Origin: Candidatus Magnetomicrobium cryptolimnococcus
Lineage (GTDB): Bacteria > Nitrospirota > Thermodesulfovibrionia > Thermodesulfovibrionales > Magnetobacteriaceae
Direction of reading: 5' to 3'
Assembly: GCA_018606805.1 (NCBI GenBank)
Contig: JAGYWI010000008.1
Location: 1-64,000 of the forward strand
DNA: 64,000 nt
Shown here: positions 61,368-64,000 of the stretch, one piece after another
Position numbering within the stretch: position 1 is the first letter of the stretch
How the letters are laid out: each line of letters opens with the position of its first letter
Translations under genes and position numbers: made by a program
The notes under the pieces: generated by a model
The model's input: the letters and a program-made list of their open reading frames with translations, nothing else
What the model was told of the DNA's origin: nothing
Database searches by the model: none

Positions 61368-61746
61368 GGCTGTACTTTCTGAGATAAACGTTACACCTTT
61401 TGTGGATGTAATGTTAGTGTTGCTTATAATATTTATGGTGACTGCCCCTTTGATGAAGCAGGGGCTTGATATTGATTTGCCAAAAACTGAAGGGACTGCT
61501 TTAGAAAGTGATCAGGACAGATTTACTATAACCGTTAAAAAAGATGGTTCCTTATATCTTAATGAAACTTTAATGTCTGATGAAGATTTAAAATCCAAAT
61601 TAGAGGCAATAAGTAAAAAAAATCCCGAGGTTTATCTTGAAGCGGATGAAAATGTTCCATATGGTAAGGTGGCTGAAGTTATGGCTGAGATAAACTCTGT
61701 AGGAATCATAAAAGTTGGAATGGTTACCCATCCAAAGGAAAAATGA
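61348..61746 (+). CDS. tolR: TolR/ExbD motor protein
   Basis: The 132-residue protein has one helix (about 16-33) with the essential Asp in NVTPFVDVMLVLLIIFMVTAPLM and a periplasmic domain (TITVKKDGSLYLNETL, YLEADENVPYGKVAEVM). It couples the proton flow through TolQ to TolA. It overlaps the TolA-like gene by four bases. Confidence 0.93.
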   Translation: MKIQKDRAVLSEINVTPFVDVMLVLLIIFMVTAPLMKQGLDIDLPKTEGTALESDQDRFTITVKKDGSLYLNETLMSDEDLKSKLEAISKKNPEVYLEADENVPYGKVAEVMAEINSVGIIKVGMVTHPKEK

Positions 61747-63611
61747 AGCGCCCTGCTATCTGCAATGCACTGGTGGTATCACTGGTGTTGCATTTATTAA
61801 TTATCGTTGTAACGCTTATCTTTGCTAAAAGGCAGGTTAATATGCCAATACCGTCCTCATATAAAGTTAGTATTATTACAAAAGATTCCGGACAGGCGGT
61901 AAATAAAGAAAAAAACGCTGCTGATAAGGCTGAAAAAGCTGCACCTACTAAGGAGACAAGTTCTGCCTCTAAGGCTTCTGATAAAGTAGATGTTGCCAAA
62001 AAAGAGACTGCTACAGAGACTGCTACAATAGATAAACCGTTAGGGACTTCTGCTACTAAGAAGGCAAGTGCTCAAAAAAAGGATAATATTAAGGATAATA
62101 TTATAGAGCAATCTGATGCTCAAAATGCACCACGTCTTATTAAGAAAGACGAAAAAAAGGAAGTTGCAGAGGCTAATGCAACTGCTACAGCAAGACCTAC
62201 CGCCAAACCGACAGTAGTGCTGACTCCAAAGCCAACAGTAAAGGCAACCCCTAAACCAACACCGAAAAAGGAAGAAGAAGTGGTAGACAAGGCAACTGCT
62301 ACAGCCAAACCAACATCCAAACCGACAGTAGCGCCGACTCCAAATCCAACAGTAAAGGCAACCCCTAAACCAACGCCAAAAAAGGAAGAAGAAGTGGTAG
62401 ACAAGGCAACTGCTACAGCCAAACCAACATCCAAACCGACAGTAGCGCCGACTCCAAAGCCAACAGTAAAGGCAACCCCTAAACCAACGCCAAAAAAGGA
62501 AGAAGAAGTTGTAGAGCCCAAGGCAACTGCTACAGCCAAACCAACATCCAAACCGACAGTAGCGCCGACTCCAAAGCCAACGGTAAAGGTAACTCCAAAG
62601 CCAACACCTATTATAAATGAGAAGAAGGAAGAGGTAGTGGTAGAGGCCAAGGTAACGCCAAAAGCTACAGTAAAGCCAACGGTTGAACCAATATCGAAGG
62701 CAACCCCTAAGCCTACATCTAAAATAGACGATAAAAAAGAAGGACAGCAGTCTACTCCTGATAAGAAAGACGATACCGCCTTACTTGAGGCAAAGGCAGA
62801 TATTACTAAAAATGCGAACAAAAAATTATCAAATGAGGCTGCTAAAAATGCGAACAAAAAATTATCAGATGAGGCTGCTAAAAATGCTAATAGTAGTAAA
62901 ACCGCTAAATCGAGTGAAGGTAAAATAGAAAATAAAACTGATGATAAAAACATTAATGCTGCTAAAAATGCTAATAAAACCACTAATACTGATAAAGATG
63001 GGGCAGGTGGACAGAATGCTCAAAAAGTAGGAAAAGGGGCTGTTAGTGCCTCATCAAAAGGTGCTGAAAAAGGTACTGATGATAAGAGTGATAAAGATTT
63101 GGCTGGTGATATTGATAGTAAAATAGCCGCACTTAAAATAAAAAAGAGGATAGAGGAAGTATCGGCAAAGGCAGGAGGCGGGGCTGATGGTGGTGGTAAA
63201 GCTGCTGATGATAAATATGTGAAATCGGCTGATACAAATGCTGGGAGTGTATCTAATACATCCACTTCACCAGCTGGTAATAGTAGTAGTGCATCTAGTA
63301 GTGGGGGTTCGTTTCAAACTACTGTGAAAACATCAGCAGGAGAAGGGGGACCTCAACTTACTGTTTATGCAAATCTTTTACAAAGGCATGTGAAAAATAA
63401 CTGGGTTTTACCGAGCTCATCCAAGAAAAATTTGGAGGTTATTGTAACTTTTATGGTTCAAGCTGATGGAAATATTACTGGACTTATTGTAAAGCAATCC
63501 TCAGGAGATAAGTTCTACGACCATAGCGCTCTGAAGGCTGTAACTAAATCAGCTCCTTTTAAAACCCCACCAGAGCCAAATCTTGATATAGAAATGAGGT
63601 TTACACCATGA
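61743..63611 (+). CDS. tolA: TolA/TonB-like linker protein with long Pro-Lys-Thr repeats
   Basis: The 622-residue protein has an N-terminal anchor helix (about 8-27), a very long low-complexity region of tandem repeats, an Ala/Asn/Lys helical part (AAKNANKKLSDEAAKNAN) and a C-terminal TonB-like domain (LTVYANLLQRHVKNNWVLP, VIVTFMVQADGNITGLIVKQSSGD). It should span the periplasm and link TolQR to TolB/Pal. The repeat part is unusual for TolA, where an Ala-rich helix is normal. Confidence 0.8.
   Translation: MKRPAICNALVVSLVLHLLIIVVTLIFAKRQVNMPIPSSYKVSIITKDSGQAVNKEKNAADKAEKAAPTKETSSASKASDKVDVAKKETATETATIDKPLGTSATKKASAQKKDNIKDNIIEQSDAQNAPRLIKKDEKKEVAEANATATARPTAKPTVVLTPKPTVKATPKPTPKKEEEVVDKATATAKPTSKPTVAPTPNPTVKATPKPTPKKEEEVVDKATATAKPTSKPTVAPTPKPTVKATPKPTPKKEEEVVEPKATATAKPTSKPTVAPTPKPTVKVTPKPTPIINEKKEEVVVEAKVTPKATVKPTVEPISKATPKPTSKIDDKKEGQQSTPDKKDDTALLEAKADITKNANKKLSNEAAKNANKKLSDEAAKNANSSKTAKSSEGKIENKTDDKNINAAKNANKTTNTDKDGAGGQNAQKVGKGAVSASSKGAEKGTDDKSDKDLAGDIDSKIAALKIKKRIEEVSAKAGGGADGGGKAADDKYVKSADTNAGSVSNTSTSPAGNSSSASSSGGSFQTTVKTSAGEGGPQLTVYANLLQRHVKNNWVLPSSSKKNLEVIVTFMVQADGNITGLIVKQSSGDKFYDHSALKAVTKSAPFKTPPEPNLDIEMRFTP
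62175..62648 (+). repeat. Tandem coding repeat, about four units of 114 bases
   Basis: Units start at 62175, 62289, 62403 and 62520. The 38-residue unit is KATATAKPTSKPTVAPTP, KPTVKATPKPTP and KKEEEVVD. The second and third units are almost identical at the DNA level, showing recent duplication. Confidence 0.85.
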
Positions 63612-64000
63612 AAAAGGGATTTTTAATAGTACTGTTAAGTGTTTTATTGTTAATGCAAGGAACTGCTTTTGGAAAGCTCTTTGTTGATATTAGCGCACCG
63701 GGAGGATTTAAGCTTCCCATAGCTGTAGTAGACTTTTTAGGTATGAATGAGGCATCGCTGGTTTCAGATGTTGTTAGGCAAGATTTAATAAGTTCTGGGT
63801 ATTTTACAGTGCCTGATAAGAGCACCTACCTTGAGACATCAAATGATCCGTTTACGCTTGCTAACTGGAAACCTTTAGGTATAGAGGCTGTGGCGAAGGC
63901 TACTTTAAGTGGGTCGCGTGATAATATGGAATTAGTGTTTACGCTTTATGATGCTGTTGAGGATAAAGTAATATTGAAAAAAAAATATACCTCTACTGCT
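63608..64000 (+). CDS. tolB: TolB, N-terminal part (runs off the window)
   Basis: The ATG at 63608 overlaps the TolA stop (ATGA). A signal peptide (MKKGFLIVLLSVLLLMQGTAFG) is followed by the TolB N-terminal domain: KLPIAVVDFLGMNEASLVSDVVRQDLISSGYFTVPD and NWKPLGIEAVAKATLSG. The beta-propeller lies beyond the window edge. Confidence 0.93.
   Translation, partial: MKKGFLIVLLSVLLLMQGTAFGKLFVDISAPGGFKLPIAVVDFLGMNEASLVSDVVRQDLISSGYFTVPDKSTYLETSNDPFTLANWKPLGIEAVAKATLSGSRDNMELVFTLYDAVEDKVILKKKYTSTA

Noticed and set aside
62120-62983. Long minus-strand frame of 287 codons opposite the tolA repeats
   Set aside because: It is the mirror of a low-complexity repeat: Val/Gly/Phe-rich, no ribosome site and no resemblance to a protein. 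The plus-strand gene explains it.

Overview
The window reads as a low-GC (roughly 35-40 % by eye), Gram-negative chromosome segment. Outer-envelope genes (tolQ-tolR-tolA-like-tolB, a FadL-type porin, an LptM-like lipoprotein, LapB), multihaem cytochromes, Tat-exported Fe-S/NrfD complexes, a caa3-type oxidase and sigma-54 control together suggest a respiratory bacterium of the Nitrospirota (Thermodesulfovibrionia / Magnetobacterium-like) or a Desulfobacterota relative. That placement is an inference; no rRNA is present. Two tRNAs are seen: Asn(GTT) at 22058 and Ser(TGA) at 60508 on the minus strand.

Layout. 0-7 kb: the start of a secreted repeat protein (minus), then a tight operon of a polyprenyl-type glycosyltransferase, a GNAT-like protein, an AMP-forming acyl ligase, LuxE-like and LuxC-like fatty-aldehyde enzymes and PdxA, with no luciferase. 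7-10 kb (minus): argH - LptM-like lipoprotein - ruvC - TIGR02757. 10-12 kb: a PEGA/WD40 membrane protein bracketed by inverted copies of a MITE-like repeat. 12-16 kb: an unexplained ABC-transporter cluster with a Cys/His-rich membrane protein. 16-17.8 kb (minus): a DUF262 + HEPN pair, a candidate defence module. 18-27 kb: patatin, class III cyclase, speD, tRNA-Asn, a large membrane protein, CPBP protease, M28 peptidase, RluD. 27-33.7 kb: small Cys protein, GspG, secreted proteins, DUF2301, FadL, and a truncated pyruvate-kinase paralogue.

34-48 kb is a respiratory island: an Rrf2 regulator with a palindromic operator, coxC-sco-coxB-coxA (caa3 type), ctaB, a divergent haem-copper-like protein, two successive [tetrahaem cytochrome - Tat Fe-S protein - NrfD] modules, then orphan atpZ-atpI. 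The likely logic is quinol oxidation or reduction by the NrfD modules, exchange through periplasmic cytochromes, and oxygen reduction by the caa3 enzyme. 48-53 kb: PBP1A, a sigma-54 activator, a sigma-54 promoter driving hsp20 and a 43-aa Cys-rich protein, and queE. 53-60 kb: nadD-rsfS-lapB (minus), a small ORF with an in-frame TGA that looks like a selenoprotein, rpsT, ilvB-ilvN, a radical SAM protein and DUF29. 60-64 kb: tRNA-Ser and the tol operon, cut off in tolB.

The most notable observations are the selenoprotein candidate at 55585-55752 (dual CXXC, TGA followed by a bSECIS-like hairpin), the DUF262/HEPN pair, the doubled NrfD modules beside an oxidase whose subunit I lacks the usual helix-VI glutamate, and several intergenic repeat families.
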